Positions 51,024 through 59,457 of a stretch of 64,000 nt of DNA are shown here, piece after piece. The translations under genes were made by a program, and so were the position numbers. The notes under the pieces are model-generated. The model ran no database searches, was not told where the DNA came from, and saw only the letters and a program-made list of their open reading frames with translations. Numbering within the stretch: the stretch's first letter is position 1; each line of letters opens with the position of its first letter. This DNA comes from Thermoanaerobaculia bacterium (GTDB taxonomy: Bacteria > Acidobacteriota > Thermoanaerobaculia > Multivoradales > J023). The stretch spans positions 1,054,001-1,118,000 of the forward strand of contig JAUIJL010000001.1 of assembly GCA_030431255.1 (NCBI GenBank), in the 5' to 3' direction.

Positions 51024-53036
51024 ATGTCCCATTCCACCGTCGACCTACTGAGTCGTGGAAATTTCATTTTCTTGCGGCCGGACGCGAGCGAGATCCGCAA
51101 AGCACTGCCCGGTGCCGACGATCTGCTGCCGGCTCCGCAGAAGATTTTTCTCGAAGACGAGTCGTCGCCGCCGCTGAACGGTTTCCCGATTCTGGTCACC
51201 AACGCTCTCAAGCGGCTCGATCAGCTGCTGATGGACTATTTGTCCGCCGAGGAAGAAAACCAAGTCGCCAACGCCGTGCGCGGCTCGTTCGATAGCCGAG
51301 CCTACGCTGCTCGCCTGCAGGCCTATCAAGCCGCCTTGCTGCCGATGCTCGAGAATGCGACGGTCGCCGGCCTGAGCTACGACTACAGCTCCGTGTTTTG
51401 GCTTCGGCACTCTTTGGCGGTCGCCCGTTACCTTCAAGGGGCTCCCAGGCGCATCCGACAAAACGATCCGTCCGTCGGGCGTGAGCACGGCGACATCATC
51501 AAGTACAAGATTTTGGCGCGATGGCTGGATCGCGTCACTACCCTGACCAACGATTTAGCCAAGCAGCTGGCGGCAGAGATGCACGAGGAAGAGGAGGCCC
51601 TTTTCCCGCCCGTTTTGGGTCTGATGCGCGACAATATTCTGGTGTTGTCGGAGGACTACATCAGCCCCGATCTCTCGGAGCTTTCCAGCTTCTTCCGCGG
51701 CTACCTGGACCAGGAATTCAAAGAATTTCGTCGCCGATTGACCGCTCTCGAGCAATGGCATGCCTCCACGATCGGTCGAGACCCGGTGCTGCGGGCAGCC
51801 GCCACCGAGCTGCTCGGTAGCGATCCGGACAGCGAGGAGCCCAATCGCGTCCTCTTCCGTCCGAATTACGTGGCATTTTTGAGCCGCCATCCCGGATATC
51901 GGAGCGACTTCCTCACCACTGAGCAGATCGAGCAGCTGAACGCTCTTTTGGGCCGTTTGCGCCGGTTCGAAATTCTGCACGCCCTGAGAAAGCTGCTGGT
52001 GCCTTTGACCGAGGAGGATTCGAAGCTGGTGTGTCGGGACCGCAGCTTCAACAGCACGTGGGTGGGTGGGCCGCCGGTCCTCGAGCTGTCGAAAGGCACC
52101 CGGCCGATCGACTTCTCCGCCCCTTGGGTGGTCAACCCGGTGGTCCAGCGCTTCGGCCTGGTCTATGACATCACCGAATTCTCGGCCACCATCTCCATGC
52201 TCGGACGGGTTGAGAAAACGGCGATCGAAACCGCGTTCCGGATGACGGCCCAATTCCAGCGAAAAATCGACAAGCTGGCGGCCGACCTCGGCCTGAGATT
52301 GGAGAAATACCTCGGCGACGGTGCCTTCTACTCCGGCCGGAGGTCCCTGCGAATTTTGGCGATGGCCATTCTGATGCAGAGAATCTACCCGGATTTCGTC
52401 TCCCGTGGTTTCCCCTTCGACAAGGGGATGAGGCTGGCGCTGAATTTCGGCGAATACCGCCTCCTACCTCTCGACTCCGAAGAGTGGTCGAAAGCTCCTC
52501 GATACGAGTACTTCGGGCACGGCTTGGTGGAGCTGTCGAGGCTCTCCACCGGCAAGAAGACCCAAGAGCTCGACACCTTCCGAACCTATTTGGTGTCCAG
52601 GGGTTACCCCGAGTCGGCCGTCAACAAATTCTTCGCACCGATGATGCGCAAGGACGCGGAGCTGGTTTCTCGAATCGATGAGTCGAGACCGTTCTACGCC
52701 TACATCAATCAAAACGACACCCTGATCAATGAGGGCATCGTCGCCACTGAGCCTTTCATCCAGCACCTGGGCAGCTTCGACAGCCTGAGGTACACCCGAG
52801 AGCACGGCAGGGGTTTCATCGTGATCCCGATCGAGAGCCATCTGGGTGAGCTGACGGTGGGCATCAGGAAGTTGGGAAAGGCCCGCTTCAAGGGATTGGA
52901 GCCGATGCCCGTATATGAGGTGGTAGACGGTCGAGATTGGGATCCCGCTGCCATGAAGGTCGTGCCTCCCCAACCTCTGACTCAGGCCTTAGAACGGCTC
53001 TTCACCCAGACCATGGCGGCGTCCCAGGCCCGCTGA
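51024..53036 (+). CDS. divergent class III nucleotidyl-cyclase-like protein, family unknown
   Basis: A 670-residue protein, ATG 51024. Residues 1-~370 are mostly helical and unassigned. Residues ~380-500 resemble a class III adenylate/guanylate cyclase: VYDITEFSATISMLG mirrors DITGFT with the first metal Asp, EKYLGDGAFYSGR mirrors KxxGDxxxA with the second Asp and preceding Lys, then MRLALNFGEYRL and YEYFGHGLVELSRLST mirror the RIGLNTGE and GDxVNLAxRL segments. Several consensus residues are changed (the Asn/Arg catalytic pair is not obvious), so it may be inactive or a sensor. No transmembrane segment is evident. An 80-bp piece of this gene (52117-52196) has a near-identical copy at 24766-24845. 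The next gene is purC, 109 bases on. Confidence 0.6.
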   Translation: MSHSTVDLLSRGNFIFLRPDASEIRKALPGADDLLPAPQKIFLEDESSPPLNGFPILVTNALKRLDQLLMDYLSAEEENQVANAVRGSFDSRAYAARLQAYQAALLPMLENATVAGLSYDYSSVFWLRHSLAVARYLQGAPRRIRQNDPSVGREHGDIIKYKILARWLDRVTTLTNDLAKQLAAEMHEEEEALFPPVLGLMRDNILVLSEDYISPDLSELSSFFRGYLDQEFKEFRRRLTALEQWHASTIGRDPVLRAAATELLGSDPDSEEPNRVLFRPNYVAFLSRHPGYRSDFLTTEQIEQLNALLGRLRRFEILHALRKLLVPLTEEDSKLVCRDRSFNSTWVGGPPVLELSKGTRPIDFSAPWVVNPVVQRFGLVYDITEFSATISMLGRVEKTAIETAFRMTAQFQRKIDKLAADLGLRLEKYLGDGAFYSGRRSLRILAMAILMQRIYPDFVSRGFPFDKGMRLALNFGEYRLLPLDSEEWSKAPRYEYFGHGLVELSRLSTGKKTQELDTFRTYLVSRGYPESAVNKFFAPMMRKDAELVSRIDESRPFYAYINQNDTLINEGIVATEPFIQHLGSFDSLRYTREHGRGFIVIPIESHLGELTVGIRKLGKARFKGLEPMPVYEVVDGRDWDPAAMKVVPPQPLTQALERLFTQTMAASQAR

Positions 53037-53056
53037 GCCCGAAGACTCGCTTCGCT

Positions 53057-53111
53057 GCCCGGGACTTGCCTCAGGCGTTCCCGGGCCTCGACCCAAGGGT
53101 CCGCGACCCTT
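53057..53111 (+). other. two strong hairpins upstream of purC
   Basis: GCCCGGGA (53057-53064) pairs with TCCCGGGC (53079-53086), with an inner GCC/GGC pair; AAGGGTC (53095-53101) pairs with GACCCTT (53105-53111). No T tract follows either. They may attenuate read-through from the cyclase-like gene or structure the purC leader. They do not match a purine riboswitch core that I can identify. Confidence 0.5.
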
Positions 53112-53145
53112 CCCGTTATCCGAAAAGCACTGAGAGGAAAACATA

Positions 53146-54039
53146 ATGTCAGAAACGGTTTGGCAAACCGATCTCCCCGATCTACCCGCTCCAAAGCGGG
53201 GCAAGGTGCGCGATCTTTACGACCTTGGGGACACCCTTCTATTGGTCGCCTGTGATCGCATCTCTGCTTACGACCACGTTCTGGCTCCGGGCATTCCCGG
53301 CAAGGGCAAGATCCTCAATCAGCTGACCAACTTTTGGTTCGAGCACTTCTCGTCGGTGGTGCCCAACCACCTTCTGGCCGTCGACCCGGAAGACTTCCCA
53401 GCCCCGGCTCGTCAATACGCCGATGTGCTGAGGGGGCGCTCGGTGTTGGTCAAAAAATGCGAGGTCATTCCGTTCGAATGCGTCGCCCGCGGCTTCCTCG
53501 CCGGCAGCGCTTTTCGCGAGTATAAAAAAACGGGCTCGACCTGCGGCATCGAGCTACCTGAAGGATTGCAGCGCGCGGATCGGCTGGACTCTCCCCTCTT
53601 CACCCCGGCCACCAAGGCCGAGGAAGGTCACGACGAAAACGTGGATTTCGACTTCATGGCGAGCCACATCGGTGACGAAACCGCCGGTAAGCTGCGGGAT
53701 CTGACCCTCGAGCTCTACTCCATGGGCCGAGACCACGCGGCGGGGAAAGGCATGTTGTTGGCGGATACCAAATTCGAATTCGGCCGGCACGACGGTGAGA
53801 TTATTTTCATCGACGAGGTGCTGACTCCCGATTCCTCTCGCTACTGGGATGCCGAAAGCTGGACGCCGGGCCAAGAGCCGGTTTCATTCGACAAGCAATT
53901 CGTCCGCAACTGGCTGGACGAAGAGGGCTGGGACCATGAGAACAAGCCGCCTGAGCTTCCGCATCAAGTGGTTCAGGGAACCCTCGATCGCTACATCGAG
54001 GCGTTCCGGAGGATCACCGGCACCGATCCGATTCTCTGA
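53146..54039 (+). CDS. purC: phosphoribosylaminoimidazole-succinocarboxamide synthase (SAICAR synthase)
   Basis: A 297-residue protein with GAGAGG before ATG 53146. ATP-grasp-like SAICAR synthase motifs: GKVRDLYDLGDTLLLVACDR, ISAYDHVLAPGIPGKGKILN, CEVIPFECVARGFLAGSAFR, LADTKFEFGR and the C-terminal DEVLTPDSSRYWD. It condenses CAIR with aspartate in de novo purine synthesis. The length matches the longer, yeast-like form. Cytoplasmic. Confidence 0.97.
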   Translation: MSETVWQTDLPDLPAPKRGKVRDLYDLGDTLLLVACDRISAYDHVLAPGIPGKGKILNQLTNFWFEHFSSVVPNHLLAVDPEDFPAPARQYADVLRGRSVLVKKCEVIPFECVARGFLAGSAFREYKKTGSTCGIELPEGLQRADRLDSPLFTPATKAEEGHDENVDFDFMASHIGDETAGKLRDLTLELYSMGRDHAAGKGMLLADTKFEFGRHDGEIIFIDEVLTPDSSRYWDAESWTPGQEPVSFDKQFVRNWLDEEGWDHENKPPELPHQVVQGTLDRYIEAFRRITGTDPIL

Positions 54040-54086
54040 GACGGATTTCTCTCCTTGAGACGGACATCTTAGAGACGGGATTCCCG
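54038..54086. repeat. diverged tandem GAGACGGA repeats
   Basis: Three units starting GAGACGGATTTCTCT (54038), GAGACGGACATCTTA (54057) and GAGACGGGATTCCCG (54072). The middle one continues into a 19-bp sequence also found at 34849-34867 (18 of 19 bases). Confidence 0.7.
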
Positions 54087-54099
54087 CCCGAAACCGTCC

Positions 54100-54123
54100 A
54101 AGGCTCCCCGACCGGGGAGCCTT
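54100..54123. terminator. hairpin between convergent purC and nadE
   Basis: A 10-bp perfect stem AAGGCTCCCC (54100-54109) with GGGGAGCCTT (54114-54123) and loop GACC. There is no long T tract, so termination strength is uncertain; the stem reaches the nadE stop codon. Confidence 0.6.
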
Positions 54124-56134
54124 AAGTAGACGCAGAGTCCGCCATCAGGCGATCGACATGGGCCTTCAGCTCCCCCAGCTCCCGCTCGTACCCGCCGGAC
54201 AATATCGGGAAACGACACCAGGTCTTGGGATCTAGGTTTTCATCGTCCACATGGAACGAAGGGGCGTACCTTTCCCGCTTCCACTGGTTTCTGCACCATA
54301 ATCTGAAGAAACGATCCACCCATTCCTGGAGCCGGCGGGGATCTTCCTCACCGTAAAACGGCTTGAGGCTTCGGAAGACCTCGAAGGGTGTTTTCTTGTC
54401 GCCGATCGCAGCCCTCTCGATGGCGTCGAGGACCTCATAGGGCATCAAATCGTCCTCATCGGTTTGGTGGGCGCCGGCCGGCCGAAGCTCGGCCGTGGGT
54501 TCCAGTCGATTGACCGCCGCGACTGCCGGCACAGGGCCGATGCCCTCCGGGCCGGTTTTTTCGAGCCAGGTCAGCCACCTCCGCAGAAAATTCTTGTCGA
54601 TGCCCGCAATGGGCGACAAGCCGCCGGCGGTATCGCCGTCCATGGTGGCGTACCCCACCGCCGCCTCTGAACGATTCGACGTCGAGAGCAAAAGCGCGCC
54701 TCGCAGATTCGCCAACATCCAAACGCTCGGCGCACGGCTGCGGGCTTGAATATTTTGCAGGGTTAGATCGTCGGTCTCCCACCGGAGCTTTCGACCGATG
54801 GCGTCTTCGATGAGCTGCGTATAACCGCAAACCAAGGCATCGACATCTAAGCGGTAGAGCTCGGCTCCAAGCCCTTCCGCCACTACGCGGGCGGCGTTCC
54901 AGGTGGTTTCCGAGCTGTTGCGAGTCGACTGATACACGCACACCAACAGCTGTCGAATCATATCTTCCAGCGTCGATTCCGGTGCCCAATCGACGTAGCT
55001 CAGCCGCTTCTTGAGCCCTTCCAAGCCGAGCTCCTGGGCCGCCAAACGCAGACAGAGGGCGACGAGGCACGCGGTGGCCGTCGAATCAGCGCCTCCGGAC
55101 AGGGACACGACACAACCTCGAGAACGGCTTTTTCGCATGTAATCGAAAAGGCCGAGGCAAGTGGCGCGGGTAAACTCCTCCGTCTTTAGTTCCCGACCTG
55201 CGGCTCCCGTCTCTTGATCCAGAGCTTCGGCGGACGGCGAGAGCTCAGGAAGCTCAAATCCCGCGGCTTCGATCCTCTCCTCCGGTCGCGGGGTGAAGTC
55301 CGGCGTAAAGCTGCCGGTTCGAATCTGGCGGAGGCGACTCTCGTCAATGTCGACGACGGCCGTGGTCAGATGCCAGGATCGGAAAGAGAATCGAGGCCCT
55401 TCGCGAAGCAGCCGGCCATCGTTGGCGATCATCGCTCCGCCGTCAAAAATCATCCGACCGGAAGAGTTACCGAGGATATTGGAAAAAACGTAGCTCACCC
55501 CGAAGGCCCTGGATCCTTCCAGCACGAATCGTCGTCGGATCTCCTGTTTTCCGAAAGCGAAATGAGAAGCCGAAGGGTTGAACACCACGTCGACCCCTCG
55601 CGCGGCCAACGAGCTGCCCGGGCGATCCGCGACCCATGCCTCTTCGCAAATCTCGAAACCGATCGACACCCCATCACAAACGAAGACCAGATCGCCGATC
55701 GGATAGCTCTTTCCTCGAATGCTTACCGTCCCACAATGCCGCTCGGGCCAGGGCTTGAACCAGCGGGGCTCGTAGTAGAGACCGTCTCCGGCCAGAAAGC
55801 GCTTGGCGGCGAAACCGATCAGCTCGCCGTCGACCAGCATCGCGGCACAGTTGAAGAGAGCTTTGCGGTAGACCACAGGCAGGCCCAACGAGACCACCAT
55901 GCCCCGAGTAGAAGGAGCCAGCTCAAAAAGCACATCCAAAGAGGTTTCCTGAACCCCGGTGCTTTGGTAGGCGTCGTCGCAACCGTAACCGGGAATGCAA
56001 AGCTCGGGAAGACAAAGAAAGCTGACCCCGCGCGATCGAGCCGCGTCAATGGCGCGTTCAATGTTCCGTTGGTTTTGGCTCCAGTCCAAGGGAGTTTGGT
56101 TGAGGACTGCCGCACCGATGTGAATGTATTTCAT
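54122..56134 (-). CDS. nadE: glutamine-dependent NAD+ synthetase
   Basis: A 670-residue protein, ATG 56134. The N-terminal nitrilase-type glutaminase domain has GVSFLCLPELCIPGYGCDD (catalytic Glu), a middle Lys, and GVSIGFEICEEAWV with the nucleophilic Cys. The C-terminal ammonia-dependent synthetase has the PP-loop CVVSLSGGADSTATACLVA (about residue 346), GTTxN-like NLQNIQARSRAPSVWMLANL and LLSTSNRSEAAVGYATMDGD. It makes NAD+ from deamido-NAD, ATP and glutamine in the cytoplasm. The length matches the two-domain mycobacterial and eukaryotic type. NAD supply is relevant to the predicted NAD-cleaving TIR protein. Confidence 0.95.
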   Translation of the reverse strand: MKYIHIGAAVLNQTPLDWSQNQRNIERAIDAARSRGVSFLCLPELCIPGYGCDDAYQSTGVQETSLDVLFELAPSTRGMVVSLGLPVVYRKALFNCAAMLVDGELIGFAAKRFLAGDGLYYEPRWFKPWPERHCGTVSIRGKSYPIGDLVFVCDGVSIGFEICEEAWVADRPGSSLAARGVDVVFNPSASHFAFGKQEIRRRFVLEGSRAFGVSYVFSNILGNSSGRMIFDGGAMIANDGRLLREGPRFSFRSWHLTTAVVDIDESRLRQIRTGSFTPDFTPRPEERIEAAGFELPELSPSAEALDQETGAAGRELKTEEFTRATCLGLFDYMRKSRSRGCVVSLSGGADSTATACLVALCLRLAAQELGLEGLKKRLSYVDWAPESTLEDMIRQLLVCVYQSTRNSSETTWNAARVVAEGLGAELYRLDVDALVCGYTQLIEDAIGRKLRWETDDLTLQNIQARSRAPSVWMLANLRGALLLSTSNRSEAAVGYATMDGDTAGGLSPIAGIDKNFLRRWLTWLEKTGPEGIGPVPAVAAVNRLEPTAELRPAGAHQTDEDDLMPYEVLDAIERAAIGDKKTPFEVFRSLKPFYGEEDPRRLQEWVDRFFRLWCRNQWKRERYAPSFHVDDENLDPKTWCRFPILSGGYERELGELKAHVDRLMADSAST

Positions 56135-56532
56135 GATTGCAACAAACTATCCTTTTTTCCGCTGCCGTCGCTACACCTAGTCAGCTTTTTGTGCCCCACC
56201 TATTCGGCTCCTCTACCCCTGAGCAGACGACGTGCTTTGCTGAGAGACAATGCCCAGGAATCATTGTCTAAATTACCCCCTCATCTCGCGGATACCTCCG
56301 TCTGCTTGACCGGCCCTATCGCCTGGAATAACTTGAGAGCCTGGTCGCCCGAGCCCCTCCTGGTGGTGACAAAGCAAGTCAAGCAAAAGGCCGCATCCGT
56401 TTCCTAGGGACGACTCTTCTTCTGTGAAGACCCCAGTCTCGGAAATGTCGGAGTGCGTTTCATCCGAGAACGCCAATAAGGACTCGATCTATCACTTCCT
56501 TTCAGCTCCTCGGCAAACCGTTTTGGCTCCAG

Positions 56533-58002
56533 TTGGGCTTGATCTTCGGCCTGATGGGTTTGCCTCTCGATGGTCAGCAGCAGACTCCCTTGGCCGGCGT
56601 CGAGATCCTGGACATTGCGCAAACAGCAGACGGGGTCCTTTGGCTGGCGACTCCCCAAGGCCTCTTGAGCTACGACGGCGGCTCATCGCTCGCACCCGAT
56701 TTGGCCGCCGCTCCCACGTCCAAGCTCGGTCAGAGCTACATCTCGTCGGTATTCCCCGATCTTCATGGCTACCTTTGGGTGGGCACCAGACGGCAAGGAT
56801 TGTTCAGATTCGACGGCCGATCCGTGATTCCGTCTTCCCGTCCCAATCGCCTGGGCACCGGATGGGAGGTCACGACGCTGCTGCAAGACCAGTCCGGGAT
56901 TCTTTGGATCGGCACTCCCAGCGACTTACTTCTACTCGAAGGGGCGGCGACCTCCTCATTCCACGGCCTACCCGGCGTAGACGTTCATCGGATTATGGAA
57001 GATCCCTATGGCCATGTCTGGGTTTCGGTGGGCTCCGCGATGTTTAGAAGAGTGCAGGAGATCTTCCAGAGCATCAGCGTTCCTTTTGGGCTGGACAGCT
57101 CATTTATCCACGATCTCGAAATGGGGCCTGAAGGTGGGCTCTGGATCGCACGTGAGGCGGATCTCCTGCGTTTCGAAGGCGACTTCGAGCGAGCGGGCTT
57201 ACCCCAGACCTACACAGCCGTCGGAGGGTTCGATTCTGGCGCTGCACGCAAGCTGGTGGCCGATTCGGACGGTCTCTGGATCGGAACCCGCGACGGTGAG
57301 CTTTTTCGCTGGAGGGAGGGAGAGCTGAGCTCCGTTGAGCTTTCGTCCGACGGCTCCGAAATCACCAGCCTGTGGGTCGGACGCTTTGGCTATCTCTGGA
57401 TTGGAACCAGACGAGGTCTGCTAAAACACGACCTGCTCTCCGGGTCCGAGGTGGCGGCTCCTCCCAGCGCTCGAATCGCGGCGCTCACCTCCCAGGGAGA
57501 GCTTCGGCCGCTGCCGCTCGGTTCCGCGAGCCCCCGCTCCCTGCTGCCGGAAGACCGTGAAGTAGAGGTGCGATTCGCTGCGGCAGCGTTCCGGCCCGGG
57601 CAAGAGCCGGTATTCCGATCCCGATTAGAGCCGTTGGAGCCGGAATGGAGTCCCTTGGAAACGAGCCACCTGCTTCGGATGGAGGGCCTCAAACCGGGCG
57701 AATACGAGCTCCTGGCGCAAGCATCTCTCGATGGCGCAAACTGGGGGCCGACGGCTAGCCAGGTTCTGATTCGGCAGGCTCGTTTCTATCAAGCTCCCCA
57801 GCTATGGCTGTGGGCAGCCGGCATCTTTTCGGCCCTCGGGTTGCTCTGGCTCGCTCACCGACTGCATCGGGCTCATCTGGAACGATTGCATCGGGAAATG
57901 ATCGCTGCCGAGCTCGAGCAGCTCGGAGACGGAATCCGTCTCGAAGACTGGCAGGCAACCGCCGAAACGGAGTTGGTGGTCGATGATCGGAGAGAGGGCT
58001 AG
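56533..58002 (+). CDS. two-component-regulator-type propeller sensor lacking an output domain
   Basis: A 489-residue protein; TTG 56533 is the first usable start, and the open frame extends a little upstream without ATG or GTG, so the real start is unclear. GLIFGLMGLPLDGQ resembles a short signal peptide end. Repeats with W[LV]GT: GVLWLATPQGLLSYDG, GYLWVGTRRQGLFRFDG, GILWIGTPSDLLLLEG, GLWIGTRDGELFRWREG, GYLWIGTRRGLLKHDL form Reg_prop blades. A Y_Y_Y-like domain (VFRSRLEPLEPEWSPL..LKPGEYELLAQAS) and one transmembrane helix (LWAAGIFSALGLLWLAHRLH) follow, then ~45 cytoplasmic residues. Histidine-kinase or GGDEF modules that normally follow are missing. A partner gene is not seen. Confidence 0.7.
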   Translation: MGLIFGLMGLPLDGQQQTPLAGVEILDIAQTADGVLWLATPQGLLSYDGGSSLAPDLAAAPTSKLGQSYISSVFPDLHGYLWVGTRRQGLFRFDGRSVIPSSRPNRLGTGWEVTTLLQDQSGILWIGTPSDLLLLEGAATSSFHGLPGVDVHRIMEDPYGHVWVSVGSAMFRRVQEIFQSISVPFGLDSSFIHDLEMGPEGGLWIAREADLLRFEGDFERAGLPQTYTAVGGFDSGAARKLVADSDGLWIGTRDGELFRWREGELSSVELSSDGSEITSLWVGRFGYLWIGTRRGLLKHDLLSGSEVAAPPSARIAALTSQGELRPLPLGSASPRSLLPEDREVEVRFAAAAFRPGQEPVFRSRLEPLEPEWSPLETSHLLRMEGLKPGEYELLAQASLDGANWGPTASQVLIRQARFYQAPQLWLWAAGIFSALGLLWLAHRLHRAHLERLHREMIAAELEQLGDGIRLEDWQATAETELVVDDRREG

Positions 58003-58017
58003 CCGGCCCCAAGTCAG

Positions 58018-58665
58018 CTAATGAGCGAGATCGCTCTCTTGGACGAAGCCCATCCCAAAGAGACCGAGCAGCATTTCGTATCGTTCTCGGGCGTTCGGGG
58101 CTTCGAGCAGCGCCTGTTTCTCAAGGGGTGAAAACGGCAAATTCATGGCCAAGCCATTGAGCAAAGCCAAACCAGAGACTTCGCTGAGCTTCTCCATATT
58201 GATTTCTAGACCCTGAGACTTGCCGAAAGCGTCGAGCGCCGCCAGTAAACGTTCCGTTTCGACCTCTGCTTCTTGGTCCTGAAGATCGATCTGAAATTCC
58301 CGATAGTCCACCAGCGCCTTGCGATATCCCCGGGTTACCTCGAGCTCATCTTTCAGCCGAAATCGCCGAAGACCTTTGAGAATCACCAGGTAGCGCCCCT
58401 GAGGTAGCTGCTGCACTTGATCCAACACTCCGGCACAGCCGATGCCGTAGAGCGAAGGATGAGCATCCTGAGATTCCAGGATGCCGTGGTTGTCCGCGGG
58501 ATTGGGCTGCTTGGGTTGGATCATGCCCAGTGTACGGTGATCGTCGATAATGTCTTCAATCAGATTGCAATAGCGCTCTTCGAAGACATGCAAGGGCAAT
58601 AAACCTCCCGGAAGAAGCAGGCTGCCCGTTAGGGGAAATAGAGGAAGAATAGAAGGCTGACGCAT
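58018..58665 (-). CDS. Lon N-terminal (LON) substrate-binding domain protein
   Basis: A 215-residue protein, ATG 58665, beginning ILPLFPLTGSLLLPGGLLPL and HVFEERYCNLIEDIIDDHRT, as in the LON_substr_bdg domain, followed by GVLDQVQQLPQGRYLVILKG and RFRLKDELEVTRGYRKALVD. There is no AAA+ or protease domain. Such stand-alone proteins are common in bacteria and of unknown role, perhaps substrate recognition. It is the next gene downstream of the CinA-like gene on the same strand, 54 bases away. Confidence 0.88.
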   Translation of the reverse strand: MRQPSILPLFPLTGSLLLPGGLLPLHVFEERYCNLIEDIIDDHRTLGMIQPKQPNPADNHGILESQDAHPSLYGIGCAGVLDQVQQLPQGRYLVILKGLRRFRLKDELEVTRGYRKALVDYREFQIDLQDQEAEVETERLLAALDAFGKSQGLEINMEKLSEVSGLALLNGLAMNLPFSPLEKQALLEAPNARERYEMLLGLFGMGFVQESDLAH

Positions 58666-58719
58666 AACACCGGGTCGTTCAGTTGACCGATCTCCCAGAC
58701 CGGTTGCCCATGTAATCTT

Positions 58720-59457
58720 TCAGCGGGAAAGCCCAGAAGAAGGCAGCAGATCGAGCAGCGCGCGGGCGGCTTGATCGACCCGGGCTTGATCTCGACCGTC
58801 GAAAGTGATGATCAGGTAGCTCGATCCCTCCTCCCAACAGGGGTAGCTGCCTATATTTACGTCGGAGAAGTCGTCGGCCAGCTTCCGTAGAAGCGCGGCT
58901 ACACTTCCTTCGTCGGTTTGGAGGTCGACCTGTTTCGAAAAGAAGGGTTGTCCGGGAGTAATGTGGTCTTTGAGCATCGGCACCTTCAGCCGAAATACCT
59001 CTGGTAGACCCGGCAAAATGAAGACATTGCCCAAACGGACCAGAGGCCACTTGGAGCCTTTGCTCCACAGAATCTCAGCCCCTTCGGGCACGTCGGCCAT
59101 CGCCAGATGCTCCGGCAAGAGTCGACTGCCGTAGTGGCGGCTCAGAGCCTGCACCAGCTCGGGGCTTCGAACGATCGACCGGGAGAATGCTTCCGCCACC
59201 GCCACCATGGTGACGTCGTCATGGGTGGGTCCTACCCCGCCGGACGTGAATACATGATCGTATCGGGCAGAAAGCCGCGCTACATCTTCGGAAATAACCT
59301 CCACCTCGTCGGGGCAGATCTCCACTCGACGAAATCGAATCCCCAAGCTGAACAGCTCCTTGGCCAATACGGCCACGTTTCGCTCTTCGAACTTGCCCGA
59401 AAGCAGCTCGTTGCCGATCACGAGCATGGATGCTGTTTGTATAGGTCCCATATCCAT
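58720..59457 (-). CDS. CinA N-terminal / molybdopterin-binding-like domain protein
   Basis: A 245-residue protein, ATG 59457. MLVIGNELLSGKFEERNVAV and YDHVFTSGGVGPTHDDVTMV are the MoCF_biosynth motifs of CinA; RLGNVFILPGLPEVFRLKVP and the terminal domain follow. The C-terminal PncC amidohydrolase of full CinA is absent. CinA-N hydrolyses ADP-ribose or FAD-like pyrophosphates in some bacteria, so a nucleotide-cleaning role linked to NAD turnover is possible but not shown. It is separated from the Lon-N gene by 54 bases. Confidence 0.88.
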   Translation of the reverse strand: MDMGPIQTASMLVIGNELLSGKFEERNVAVLAKELFSLGIRFRRVEICPDEVEVISEDVARLSARYDHVFTSGGVGPTHDDVTMVAVAEAFSRSIVRSPELVQALSRHYGSRLLPEHLAMADVPEGAEILWSKGSKWPLVRLGNVFILPGLPEVFRLKVPMLKDHITPGQPFFSKQVDLQTDEGSVAALLRKLADDFSDVNIGSYPCWEEGSSYLIITFDGRDQARVDQAARALLDLLPSSGLSR

